From Pseudomonadota bacterium (GTDB taxonomy: Bacteria > Campylobacterota > Campylobacteria > Campylobacterales > Sulfurospirillaceae), in assembly GCA_017860615.1 (NCBI GenBank), contig JAGDMU010000010.1:1-64000 (forward strand): 64,000 nucleotides of DNA, in the 5' to 3' direction. The first letter of the stretch is position 1; each line of letters opens with the position of its first letter. Both the position numbers and the translations under genes were made by a program. Positions 33,644 to 41,931 of this stretch are shown in pieces. The notes beneath the pieces were generated by a model. It was not told the origin of the DNA, searched no databases, and saw only the letters and a program-made list of their open reading frames with translations.

Positions 33644-33655
33644 TTTACATGTAAA
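33644..33655. repeat. TTTACATGTAAA palindrome copy at the left edge of the R-M island
   Basis: Perfect 12-base palindrome 7 bases after the NTF2-like stop, just before the AT-rich island. Confidence 0.6.
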
Positions 33656-33786
33656 GGTGTCAGTTAGGAAAAGTTAAAAGTTTAGCCCTGCCCCCTATTC
33701 TTCCAGTGGGTATCCAAGAAGTATAGAAATATTACTAAAGGTACATAACAAGCAAAAAATTAGCACAAGATAAAAGCCTAAATGTG

Positions 33787-33792
33787 TATAAT
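33787..33792 (+). promoter_or_regulatory. -10 box (TATAAT) for the R-M operon
   Basis: ATGTGTATAATTACC, 48 bases before the methylase start; start expected near 33799. The rest of 33656-33839 shows no further gene-like signal. Confidence 0.6.
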
Positions 33793-33839
33793 TACCAACA
33801 AAGATATTACTGCAAGATTTAATTAATAGGATTAAGAAC

Positions 33840-36014
33840 ATGGATGAGTTAATAAAACAAGGGGAAAACGAAGGTTATATAGAGATTGACAAAGAAACAA
33901 ACTATATAACATATATACATCAAAAAAAAAGAAGAAATTTTAACAATCCAGAAGAAAAAATACAAGTACAAACTTTTTTAAAACTGATTTTAGAGTACAA
34001 ATATCCTGTTGAAAATATCGAGCAATTTGTTACTGTACAAATGGGCGTAGCAAAAAAAGAAGCTGATATTATTGTCTATAACGATAAAGACCATCTATCT
34101 CCTTACATTATCGTTGAATGTAAAAAAGAAGATATTTCAGAATTAGAGTTTAAAACGGCAGTCAATCAAGCATTTAGCTACGCAGTAACTGAAGGTGCAA
34201 AGTTTGTTTGGATAACCTCAGGTATTAAAAATGAATACTACCAAGTACCAAAGAAAAAACCAAAAGATAGAATAACCGTAGTTGATATACCTGCTCTTGG
34301 TGAAAAATTTGCCCCAAAATATAAATATGTAAAAGCTGACCCAAAATACCACGAGTTAGAAATAGTAACAGAAGATAATCTTACCAAAAGATTTAAACAA
34401 GCCCATAATGCGCTGTGGGCTGGTGGCGAACTTAACCCTAGTGAAGCTTTTGATGAGTTAGATAAATTAATATTTTGTAAGATTTGGGATGAGCGAAACT
34501 GTGCAAGAAAAGAGCCTTATAAATTTCAAGTTATCCCATTTATTGAAATAGATAAAGATGGTGATGAAGTAGAAAATAAAAGAATTACAAATAAAAACTT
34601 ACTTGATAGAATCCATGAACTTTATGCACAAGGAGCAGTTAAAGACCCAGAAGTTTTTAAAGACAGCATAAGGCTCAAGGCCGATAAAATTCGTACGGTT
34701 GTAGGTTATTTAGAGGGAATAAATCTCAATAAAACAGACTTAGATAGCAAAGGTAGAGCTTTTGAAACTTTTATGGGGTCATTTTTTCGAGGAGATTTTG
34801 GGCAATACTTTACACCAAGACCAATCGTAAAATTTATTGTTGATGTTTTACCTATAAAAAAAGATAGCTATGTACTTGATACATCATGTGGAAGTGGTGG
34901 TTTCTTACTTCATGCTCTTGATAAAGTAAGACATTTAGCAAATAAAGAATATCCTAATTATAAAACAGATACAGAAGATGCAAAAGACCATTATAAATAT
35001 TGGCATGATTTTGCCGAAAAAAATCTTTATGGAATAGAAATAAATGAGCAAATAGCAAGAACGGCTAAGATGAATATGATAATCCATGATGACGGACATA
35101 CGAATGTTATCTCTTGTGATGGACTACTTCAAATCACTCCTGAACCTGAACCTTTGTATGAAACAGATGACGAGCGAGAAGCTAGAAAAACAAGAAATGA
35201 AAATACTATACAAAAAAAAGGTAGAAACGATAAATTTAAAGAAAATCATTTTGACTTCATCCTTACCAACCCACCTTTTGGCTCATCTGTAAAGCAAACA
35301 GAAAAAGCATATTTACACCAATATGGTTTTGGTATGAAGGAAATTGATTGGCTAGATACTAGTGGAATTAAAAAAGGTAGAGAAAACCAAAGTACAGAAG
35401 TGCTTTTTATAGAACAAGCATACAATTTTTTAAAGGCAGGTAGCGGGATACTGGCTATCGTCATACCTGATGGGATACTTACAAACTCATCGCTTCAATA
35501 TGTAAGAGATAGCATAGAAGAGATGTATAGAATTATAGCTGTCGTGTCTATGCCTCAAACTGCCTTTAGTGCAACAGGTGCAGGTGTAAAAAGCAGTGTG
35601 CTATTTCTCAAAAAATACTCTGAACGTGAAAGTAGTAATATTAAAAACCTAAAGCTAAAACTTCAAGGCGATTTAGTAGTACAGCACAAATATAGACAAA
35701 AAGTAAAAGCTTTTGAAGATGAAAAAAAGCAAAAAATGAAAGAGTTAAATAGTCTCTATGCGAAAGATAGCGATACACTCAAAGAAGCAAAAGCAGAACT
35801 TTCAAAAGAGTATGCAGAAAAGCTATTAAACCTTAAAGATGAAATGAGAGAGTTATATAAAACCTCAAAAGAAGAGGCTTTGAAAAAATATGATTATGAT
35901 ATTTTTATGGCAATAGCTGAAGATATAGGCTACGATGCAACAGGAAAAGAGACAGGTAAAAATGAACTAGACTTCATAGCCCAAAAATTAAAAATTTTTA
36001 TTGAAAGTCTATAA
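33840..36014 (+). CDS. HsdR_N-type nuclease domain fused to N6-adenine DNA methyltransferase
   Basis: 724 residues. The N-terminal domain (about 25-150) has a PD-(D/E)XK nuclease pattern as in HsdR N-termini: Glu near 38-39, Asp76 in EADIIVY and Glu93-x-Lys95 in IIVECKKED. After a helical linker comes an HsdM-type methyltransferase with HsdM_N helices, AdoMet motif I (LDTSCGSGGF, 346-355) and catalytic NPPF (477-480). The end is a coiled coil (about 600-690). Nuclease-methylase fusion with a separate specificity protein resembles type IIB enzymes such as BcgI, and also HsdM variants carrying an HSDR_N domain. No translocating HsdR is present. GC is visibly lower than in flanking genes, suggesting horizontal gain. 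The stop is 1 base before hsdS. Confidence 0.88.
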   Translation: MDELIKQGENEGYIEIDKETNYITYIHQKKRRNFNNPEEKIQVQTFLKLILEYKYPVENIEQFVTVQMGVAKKEADIIVYNDKDHLSPYIIVECKKEDISELEFKTAVNQAFSYAVTEGAKFVWITSGIKNEYYQVPKKKPKDRITVVDIPALGEKFAPKYKYVKADPKYHELEIVTEDNLTKRFKQAHNALWAGGELNPSEAFDELDKLIFCKIWDERNCARKEPYKFQVIPFIEIDKDGDEVENKRITNKNLLDRIHELYAQGAVKDPEVFKDSIRLKADKIRTVVGYLEGINLNKTDLDSKGRAFETFMGSFFRGDFGQYFTPRPIVKFIVDVLPIKKDSYVLDTSCGSGGFLLHALDKVRHLANKEYPNYKTDTEDAKDHYKYWHDFAEKNLYGIEINEQIARTAKMNMIIHDDGHTNVISCDGLLQITPEPEPLYETDDEREARKTRNENTIQKKGRNDKFKENHFDFILTNPPFGSSVKQTEKAYLHQYGFGMKEIDWLDTSGIKKGRENQSTEVLFIEQAYNFLKAGSGILAIVIPDGILTNSSLQYVRDSIEEMYRIIAVVSMPQTAFSATGAGVKSSVLFLKKYSERESSNIKNLKLKLQGDLVVQHKYRQKVKAFEDEKKQKMKELNSLYAKDSDTLKEAKAELSKEYAEKLLNLKDEMRELYKTSKEEALKKYDYDIFMAIAEDIGYDATGKETGKNELDFIAQKLKIFIESL

Positions 36015-36015
36015 A

Positions 36016-37437
36016 ATGGCAGAAAAGATTTTTTTTATAAAATTTAGTCAAATAGGGGATAGATTAGATCCTTTATTTCATGTTGGAATGGAAAATATTA
36101 AAGTTAATATTGTTAAGAAATCTAAATATGAAAGTTATAATTTACATCAACTATGTACTATAAATCGTGGAAGATTTGGACATAGACCCAGAAATGATCC
36201 TAGATTTTATGGAGGTAAGTATCCGTTCATACAAACAGGAGATGTTGTAAATGCTTCAATAAATAATAGTCAAATAGAATATAAACAAACTCTTAATGAA
36301 CTTGGATTAGAAACAAGTAAATTATTTGAACCTCCAAAATTATTATTTACTATAGCAGCAAATATAGGAGATACCGCAATTTTAGATTATTCAAGTTGCT
36401 TCCCTGATAGTATAGTTGCTTTAATCCCAAAAGATGAAAAACTAAAAATTGACTATTTGAATATTTATTTTAAAATAATTAAGCCTTATATTGTTGCATT
36501 AGCACCTTACGCAGCTCAAAAAAATTTAAATAATCAGCAGTTATCAGAAATTCCAATTATTACACCTCCCTTAAATATTCAAAATCAACTTATTTTCAAG
36601 ATGGAAGAAGCCTACAAACGAAAAAAAGAAAAAGAAAAAGAAGCTCAAAATAAGCTAGATAGTATTGATGATTATCTTTTAAATGAACTAGGAATAAAAC
36701 CATTTAACGATGAAAAAGAGAATTTGGAGGATAGAGTATTTTTTAGAAAATATAGTGAAATTAGTAGTAATAGATTAGATGCTTTTTACTACAAAAATAT
36801 TTTTAATGAAGCTGAATTAAATTTCAATAAAACTAAAAATAATATAGTTTTATTGAAAAATATCTTAATTTTTTTAGAAAGTGGTAGTCGACCAGCTGGT
36901 GGAGTTAGAAATATTGAAAATGGTATTTTAAGCTTAGGTGGAGAACATGTAAATAATTTATGTGAAATAGAAATAAAAAATCCAAAATATATACCTCTAT
37001 CATTTCATAATAAAATTTTAAATACACAAACCAAACTAAATGATATTATTTTAGTAAAAGATGGTGCAACTACAGGTAAAATTGGAATTATAAGAAATAC
37101 TGAACATATCAATCAGAATATAAATGAACATGTTTTTATATTAAGACTCTTAAAAGAAATTAATCCAATATATATTTTAAATTTCTTAAATTCAACTATA
37201 GGACAAATTCAAATAAAAAGAGAAATTACAGGAGCTACGGTTACAGGACTGACAAAAGAAGCGGTTCATAAAATAAAAATATTGCTCCCTTCTATAGAAA
37301 TTCAAAATAAAATTGCAAAGCATATCCAAAACTTGCGAGATGAAGCACAAGCTTTAAAAGAGGAAGCAATACAAATTTTTGAAAACGCAAAAAACGAAGT
37401 TGAAAAGATGATATTGAAAGAACCCTCCGATGATTAA
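36016..37437 (+). CDS. hsdS: Restriction-modification specificity subunit (HsdS-like)
   Basis: 473 residues with the two-half layout of specificity proteins. Each half begins alike (FSQIGDRLDPLFH near residue 10; YSEISSNRLDAFYY near 240), carries a target-recognition domain, and ends in a helical spacer (LNIQNQLIFKMEEAYKRKKEKEKEAQ; IEIQNKIAKHIQNLRDEAQ). Two recognition domains predict a bipartite DNA target. ATG 36016 follows the methylase stop by one base; the in-frame TTG at 36001 lies inside that gene. This is the most AT-rich gene of the window. The target sequence cannot be inferred. Confidence 0.9.
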   Translation: MAEKIFFIKFSQIGDRLDPLFHVGMENIKVNIVKKSKYESYNLHQLCTINRGRFGHRPRNDPRFYGGKYPFIQTGDVVNASINNSQIEYKQTLNELGLETSKLFEPPKLLFTIAANIGDTAILDYSSCFPDSIVALIPKDEKLKIDYLNIYFKIIKPYIVALAPYAAQKNLNNQQLSEIPIITPPLNIQNQLIFKMEEAYKRKKEKEKEAQNKLDSIDDYLLNELGIKPFNDEKENLEDRVFFRKYSEISSNRLDAFYYKNIFNEAELNFNKTKNNIVLLKNILIFLESGSRPAGGVRNIENGILSLGGEHVNNLCEIEIKNPKYIPLSFHNKILNTQTKLNDIILVKDGATTGKIGIIRNTEHINQNINEHVFILRLLKEINPIYILNFLNSTIGQIQIKREITGATVTGLTKEAVHKIKILLPSIEIQNKIAKHIQNLRDEAQALKEEAIQIFENAKNEVEKMILKEPSDD

Positions 37438-37609
37438 ACTTCAAGAATTATTGAGAAAAACTTTTGATGAATATCCTACAATAAGGGCAATTATAAAGCT
37501 TCAATATATACCGTATCAAGAAAGCAATTATTACTCAGGAATCAAATCTATAGTTATAAATAATCTTCCTAAAATACTAGAAAAAGGTACTTGGTATGAA
37601 AATCCATGA
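37430..37609 (+). CDS. 59-residue ORF linking hsdS and the HNH gene
   Basis: ATG 37430 overlaps the hsdS stop by 8 bases (ATGATTAA) and its TGA at 37607-37609 lies 14 bases into the following gene, so all three are stitched together. The product (MIKLQELLRKTFDEYP ... GTWYENP) is mixed helix and strand, with no membrane segment and no recognisable motif; AT-rich like hsdS. Only a weak ribosome site is visible, so coupling to hsdS would be needed. It could be a small regulator, an inhibitor or a non-functional remnant. Confidence 0.5.
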   Translation: MIKLQELLRKTFDEYPTIRAIIKLQYIPYQESNYYSGIKSIVINNLPKILEKGTWYENP

Positions 37610-38285
37610 AAAATACCTCGAAGCATTAAAAACATTTGATGACTTTGTCACTGTTTCGGAGTGGGCGGTAAGATTTAGCGAGATGTACCCTGAACTTTTA
37701 GACAAAGCCAACAAAGAAGCGCAAAACCAAAAGAACGATACAACAGGTCTGCGTGAGCTTGCCGCGCGTATCTCTTCACGCCTTGCTACGGGTGGATTTG
37801 ATGGACTGGTTGAGATAGATGCAACCGAACGCCCACGTAAAGTCAAATACATCACCAAAGAAGAACTCAACGAAAAAACAACCCAAGAGCTAGAAGAAGA
37901 CATCGAGCCGCTTCGCCGTCAAGACATCATCAACCAAGCCAAAGAGAGTTTGGAAGCAAAAGAGCTTTACAGAATCAGTGAGTTTGAGAATATTCAAAAA
38001 AGTTTTAAAAACTTCTTTGGCATTGATTTCGAGATAGACCACGCTCAAGCACTTTTGGACAATGCCCAACAAGGCAAACACCACCCTAATAATTTTCAAC
38101 TTTTGCTTAAATACCACAATGTGAAAAAGTATAAAAACAGCTGGCAAAGATTTAGCATAGATGAGCAGATAGCCTATATTTGCAAAGTAATAGAATTGCA
38201 CAAAGTTTTGGAAGATAAGTTGTGCGTTAAACTCGATGAAGCTATTTTAGATAATTTGTTGAGTCGATTAAAAGCAGTTTATTAA
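37596..38285 (+). CDS. Winged-helix plus HNH-like nuclease candidate in the R-M operon
   Basis: 229 residues. The N-terminal 90 residues look like a winged-helix module (FVTVSEWAVRFSEMYPELL ... LRELAARISSRLATGGFDGLVEI ... RKVKYIT). After a charged helical linker (90-135), residues 144-183 carry an HNH-like pattern: IDH (His149), HHPNNFQLL (His162-163, Asn165-166) and YHN (His174, Asn175) followed by KK. No zinc-binding cysteines are seen. AAAAGG lies eight bases before ATG 37596. Base composition is host-like, unlike the AT-rich genes before it. As the last gene of the operon and with no HsdR present, it could be the cleaving component, a second nuclease, or an unrelated neighbour. Family not recognised with certainty. 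Confidence 0.7.
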   Translation: MKIHEKYLEALKTFDDFVTVSEWAVRFSEMYPELLDKANKEAQNQKNDTTGLRELAARISSRLATGGFDGLVEIDATERPRKVKYITKEELNEKTTQELEEDIEPLRRQDIINQAKESLEAKELYRISEFENIQKSFKNFFGIDFEIDHAQALLDNAQQGKHHPNNFQLLLKYHNVKKYKNSWQRFSIDEQIAYICKVIELHKVLEDKLCVKLDEAILDNLLSRLKAVY

Positions 38286-38309
38286 AGAAGCCCTAAAATA
38301 GGGCTTCTT
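38285..38309. terminator. Bidirectional terminator between the R-M operon and hcp
   Basis: AAGAAGCCCTA (38285-38295) and TAGGGCTTCTT (38299-38309) form an 11-bp stem with an AAA loop, A-rich before and T-rich after, so it can serve both converging transcripts. Confidence 0.88.
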
Positions 38310-38314
38310 CTAAA

Positions 38315-39646
38315 TTACGCAGGTTTTTTAAGCAATAATTTTTCCACGTCAGATGCCGCATCATCCGTCAAATGCAAGTTAAAGTTCTCTTGCAAGAATG
38401 CGAAGATGTCATCGTTCACAAATTGTGGTGGTTTTGGTCCGAGGTAGATGTTTTTGATGCCAAGGCTAAAGAGTCCTAGAAGAATAAGAACGGCTTTTTG
38501 CTCCATCCAGCTAAGAACGATAGAAACTGGAAGATCGTGTACTGTTACACCAAGTGCGCCTGCAAGGGCTAGAGCGATGTGAACCGCGCCATTGCTGTCA
38601 TTGCATTGACCGAGGTCTAGGTAGCGAGGAATGCCTGTGTCTGCAACAGTTCCAAAGTCGATGTCGTTAAATCTAAATTTACCACAACTTGAAGTCAAAA
38701 TCACGCAGTCATTGGGGAGGCTTTCTGCCATTTTTCTATAGTATTCGCCGCCACTTCCTGGAGCGTCACACCCTGCGATGACGAAGAACTGGCTGATTTT
38801 ACCTGCTTGAACGGCTTCAAGAATTTGAGGTGCAAGGCCAAGGATGGTTTTATAGTGATGACCTGTTACGAGTGTCTCGTCACTGTCAAAGCCTGTTACA
38901 TCGGGGAGTGCTAATGTTTGAGCGATGACTTCGCTGAAGTCGTTATTGTGGATTTTTTTGCCCTCTTTGATGCCTACGATGTCGTATGTGTAGAGTCTAT
39001 CAATATACGTTGAGTTTGATTTTGGAGGAACGATACAGTTGGTGTTAACGATGATAGTTCCGCCCCATTGCTCAAAGAGTTTGGTTTGGTCAAACCATGA
39101 TTTACCGATGTTACCTTTAAGATGAGGGTATTTTTTAAGCTCAGGATACGCATGTGCTGGAAGCATTTCTGAATGCGTATAAACATTGATGCCTTTACCT
39201 TCGGTTTGTTTCAAAAGCTCTAAGAACATGTCAAGATTGTGACCGCTTACTAAGATCGCTTTACCTTCAGCTTTGTTTTGACTGATTTGAACAGGAGTTG
39301 GAACACCAAGGTGAGAGGTGTGTGCATCACTTAAGATGTCCATCATTTTAACGCCTGCAGAGCCGATTTTCATCAGTTGAGCGATGTGATCGTCAAAGTT
39401 GAAGTTGACGTTGGTAAGGGTGAAGTAAAGTGTTTGAGCGATGACGTCATCGACTTCTTTGGTATTGGCACCAAATTCATTCGCATGCGTTCTATAAGCA
39501 CTAAGACCTTTAAGACCGTAAATCATGATGTCTTGAAGTTTTGCCAAGTTGGCATCTTTGCCACACGTTCCTACATCTTGACCTTTAGAACCACAGCCAT
39601 TGATGGCACTCATAGAGCATTGATCACATAACATGTTTAAAGACAT
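38315..39646 (-). CDS. hcp: Hybrid cluster protein (hydroxylamine reductase), short form
   Basis: Hcp reduces nitric oxide or hydroxylamine using a 4Fe-4S and a hybrid Fe-S-O cluster and protects against nitrosative stress. The N-terminal cluster cysteines are C7, C10, C18 and C28 in CDQCSMSAINGCGSKGQDVGTCGK. Hybrid-cluster ligands lie in SGHNLD, NTNCIVPP, IAGCDAPGSGGEYY, SSCGKFRFN and LGQCNDSNGA. At 443 residues it lacks roughly 100 residues relative to the approximately 550-residue class I proteins, as in the shorter class III. A Crp/Fnr-type palindrome upstream suggests induction by low oxygen or nitrogen stress. Confidence 0.92.
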   Translation of the reverse strand: MSLNMLCDQCSMSAINGCGSKGQDVGTCGKDANLAKLQDIMIYGLKGLSAYRTHANEFGANTKEVDDVIAQTLYFTLTNVNFNFDDHIAQLMKIGSAGVKMMDILSDAHTSHLGVPTPVQISQNKAEGKAILVSGHNLDMFLELLKQTEGKGINVYTHSEMLPAHAYPELKKYPHLKGNIGKSWFDQTKLFEQWGGTIIVNTNCIVPPKSNSTYIDRLYTYDIVGIKEGKKIHNNDFSEVIAQTLALPDVTGFDSDETLVTGHHYKTILGLAPQILEAVQAGKISQFFVIAGCDAPGSGGEYYRKMAESLPNDCVILTSSCGKFRFNDIDFGTVADTGIPRYLDLGQCNDSNGAVHIALALAGALGVTVHDLPVSIVLSWMEQKAVLILLGLFSLGIKNIYLGPKPPQFVNDDIFAFLQENFNLHLTDDAASDVEKLLLKKPA

Positions 39647-39674
39647 TTTTTATCCTCTTTGAAAAATTTCCAGC

Positions 39675-39720
39675 ATCTTAGCAAGAGGAGGTATTTATGT
39701 CATTGATTGATCTCAATCAA
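39675..39720 (-). promoter_or_regulatory. hcp promoter with Fnr/Crp-type box
   Basis: TTGAT-CTCA-ATCAA at 39707-39720 is a perfect Fnr-type palindrome. The minus-strand extended -10 TGCTAAGAT lies at 39675-39683. With initiation at about 39668-39672 the box is centred 41-46 bases upstream, the class II activator position. Confidence 0.65.
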
Positions 39721-39741
39721 GACTTTTGAGAGAGGGGTCAG

Positions 39742-40317
39742 TTAGACGATGCCACCAAAACGTCGTTCGGTTTGGAGGTACTCTGATACGATGGTTTCAA
39801 GCTCGCCCACCGAAAAGTCTGGCCAAAGTGTTTTACTAAAGAAAAGCTCTGCGTAGGCTGCTTGCCAGAGCAAGAAGTTAGAAAGTCGGCAGTCACCACC
39901 TGTGCGAATGAGGACATCAACAGGAGGAATGCCCGCGGTGTCGAGGTTGGATTCTAAGATTTCTTTGGTGATTTCACCGTTTACTTGTAAAGATTTGTTG
40001 ATGGCTCGAAGGATTTCATCGTGTGCACCGTAGTTGATGGCAAGGATTTGTCTAAGCCCTGTACAGTGTGCCGTCATCTCTTTGGCATAAGCGATCTCTT
40101 TTTGAAGCGAAGGAGAAAACTTGCTCGGACGGTTCCAGTTTTCAGTACTAAACGCATACAAGGTAAGGTACTTTATGCCCATTTTAGCGGCATACTTTGT
40201 GATCTCGCGTACTTTTTTAGCACCTTCTTTATGCCCAAAAGAGCGCTCTTTACCTTGGCGCTTTGCCCATCTGCCATTGCCATCCATGATAATCGCCAAG
40301 TGCACTAAATCATTCAT
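39742..40317 (-). CDS. uppS: Undecaprenyl diphosphate synthase with internal deletion
   Basis: Cis-prenyltransferase making the C55 lipid carrier for peptidoglycan. Catalytic Asp is in IIMDGNGRWA, with FSTENWNRP and the C-terminal RTGGDCRLSNFLLWQAAYAELFF intact. Only 191 residues, against about 220-250 usually. Compared with the E. coli sequence as remembered, about 35 residues are missing between NWNRP and SKFSPSLQKEI (junction near 40125/40126). That segment should hold helix alpha-3 of the substrate tunnel and the RLRIIGD strand. The frame is preserved. It could be a real short enzyme, an inactive copy, or a sequence artefact. ATG 40317. Confidence 0.85.
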   Translation of the reverse strand: MNDLVHLAIIMDGNGRWAKRQGKERSFGHKEGAKKVREITKYAAKMGIKYLTLYAFSTENWNRPSKFSPSLQKEIAYAKEMTAHCTGLRQILAINYGAHDEILRAINKSLQVNGEITKEILESNLDTAGIPPVDVLIRTGGDCRLSNFLLWQAAYAELFFSKTLWPDFSVGELETIVSEYLQTERRFGGIV

Positions 40318-40381
40318 TATTCACTTCTTTTTAGCTTACAATTTATGAGCGCCATTTTATCTTTTTTCTCTTTAGCCCACC

Positions 40382-40410
40382 TTGACAAATTCTCCCGCTT
40401 TGACTAAAAT
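40382..40410 (+). promoter_or_regulatory. Sigma-70 promoter for rho
   Basis: TTGACA (40382-40387), 17-base spacer, TAAAAT (40405-40410). Initiation near 40417 gives a leader of about 130 bases that includes an ACTACTTT/AAAGTAGT inverted repeat, in keeping with the leader-based autoregulation known for rho in E. coli. Confidence 0.7.
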
Positions 40411-40548
40411 TACGCCATCACTACTTTTTAGATTTCTCACAAAGTAGTCTCATAAAAATCGACTCAAGCAACTCTATCTTTGGGAATCCTTTCACCATCA
40501 AGAGACTCTAGCTTCATGAACGATCAAACTAACAACAAAGAAGGCACA

Positions 40549-41913
40549 ATGAGCGGAAACACTCCCACCTCAAACAATCAATCCTGCGCGAATACAGCCC
40601 CAACTAACGGACAAGCAAAACCAACTCATCATAACAAAGCAAGAACACACGTCCCAGTCGATGGCTACAAAATAGAGGGTCTTAGAACGACTCCACTCGA
40701 AAAACTTTTAGAGATCGCGACAGAACTTGGCATTGAAAATCCAAACGAATTAAAACGCCAAGATTTGATGTTTGAAATCTTAAAATCACAAGTAAACCAA
40801 GGTGGATTTATCCTTTTTACGGGCATTTTAGAGATTGCGGGTGAAGGTTATGGCTTTTTACGTGCAACAGACGCTAACTTCTCAGACAGTGCCAATGACG
40901 CCTATGTCAGCAGTACCCAAGTCAAGAAATTTGCACTTCGTACCGGTGACATTGTTACAGGACAAGTCAGACCTCCAAAAGATCAAGAGCGTTACTACGC
41001 CCTTCTTAAAATCGAAGCGATCAACTATCTACCTCTTGCAGAGAGCAAAAAACGCCCTCTTTTTGAAAACTTAACGCCACTTTATCCAACCGAAAAAATC
41101 AAACTCGAATACGATCCGATGAAAATCACAGGTCGTGTACTTGACCTCTTTACACCAATCGGTAAAGGTCAACGTGGTTTGATCGTAGCCCCTCCTCGTA
41201 GTGGTAAAACAGAGCTTATGAAAGAGTTAGCGCATGGCATCGCTCGCAATCACCCAGAGTCAGAACTCATCGTTCTCCTCGTTGACGAGCGACCTGAAGA
41301 GGTCACCGATATGCAACGCTGTGTTCAAGGTGAAGTGTATAGCTCAACCTTTGATATGCCTGCATCAAACCATGTTCGCGTGGCAAACCTTGTCATCGAA
41401 AAAGCAAAACGTCGCGTTGAGATGGGCAAAGATGTCATCATCCTTTTAGATTCTATCACCCGTCTTGCTCGTGCTTACAATACGGTAACCCCTTCAAGTG
41501 GTAAAGTACTCAGTGGTGGTGTGGATGCAAATGCCCTTCATAAACCAAAACGTTTCTTTGGAGCTGCTCGAAATATCGAAGATGGCGGTAGTTTAACCAT
41601 CATTTCAACTGCACTTATCGAGACTGGAAGTAGAATGGATGAAGTTATCTTCGAAGAGTTCAAAGGTACGGGTAACAGCGAAATCGTTCTCGATAGAAAT
41701 ATCTCTGATCGTCGTATCTACCCAGCCATCAACATTATGAAGTCAGGAACACGTAAAGAAGAGCTTCTTCTTACCCCTGATCGTCTTCAAAAAATTTGGG
41801 CACTTAGAAGTGCTATTAGCCAAATGGATGACATTGAAGCACTTAAATTCTTGTATGCTAAGATGCTTAAAACCAAGGACAATGAAGAACTCCTCTCCAT
41901 TATGAATGACTAA
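40549..41913 (+). CDS. rho: Transcription termination factor Rho
   Basis: Hexameric RNA-dependent ATPase that ends transcription. The N-terminal RNA-binding domain includes [20 protein letters not shown] and [18 protein letters not shown]. The motor has Walker A ([10 protein letters not shown]), Walker B ([13 protein letters not shown]) and the Q/R loops, ending with the conserved [14 protein letters not shown]. The start is uncertain: ATG 40549 has AGAAGG close upstream and gives 454 residues; ATG 40516 or TTG 40480 would add a low-complexity Asn/Thr-rich tail. The low-complexity N-terminus before [12 protein letters not shown] is short compared with rho insertions in other phyla. Confidence 0.95.
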   Translation: MSGNTPTSNNQSCANTAPTNGQAKPTHHNKARTHVPVDGYKIEGLRTTPLEKLLEIATELGIENPNELKRQDLMFEILKSQVNQGGFILFTGILEIAGEGYGFLRATDANFSDSANDAYVSSTQVKKFALRTGDIVTGQVRPPKDQERYYALLKIEAINYLPLAESKKRPLFENLTPLYPTEKIKLEYDPMKITGRVLDLFTPIGKGQRGLIVAPPRSGKTELMKELAHGIARNHPESELIVLLVDERPEEVTDMQRCVQGEVYSSTFDMPASNHVRVANLVIEKAKRRVEMGKDVIILLDSITRLARAYNTVTPSSGKVLSGGVDANALHKPKRFFGAARNIEDGGSLTIISTALIETGSRMDEVIFEEFKGTGNSEIVLDRNISDRRIYPAINIMKSGTRKEELLLTPDRLQKIWALRSAISQMDDIEALKFLYAKMLKTKDNEELLSIMND

Positions 41914-41931
41914 AAACCTAAAGGTTGCGCT

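Noticed and set aside
33840-37437. Ordinary type I R-M locus
   Set aside because: No helicase/translocase subunit is present and the methylase carries a nuclease-like N-terminus, so a standard type I call would be misleading; hsdR could exist elsewhere but is not seen.
36781-37437. Second half of hsdS as a duplicated gene
   Set aside because: The internal similarity is the normal two-domain layout of specificity subunits.
33659-39745. GTCAGTTAG direct repeats (33659-33667 and 39737-39745) as island borders
   Set aside because: Only nine bases, and the right copy lies beyond hcp at the end of uppS, not at the island edge; chance is a sufficient explanation.
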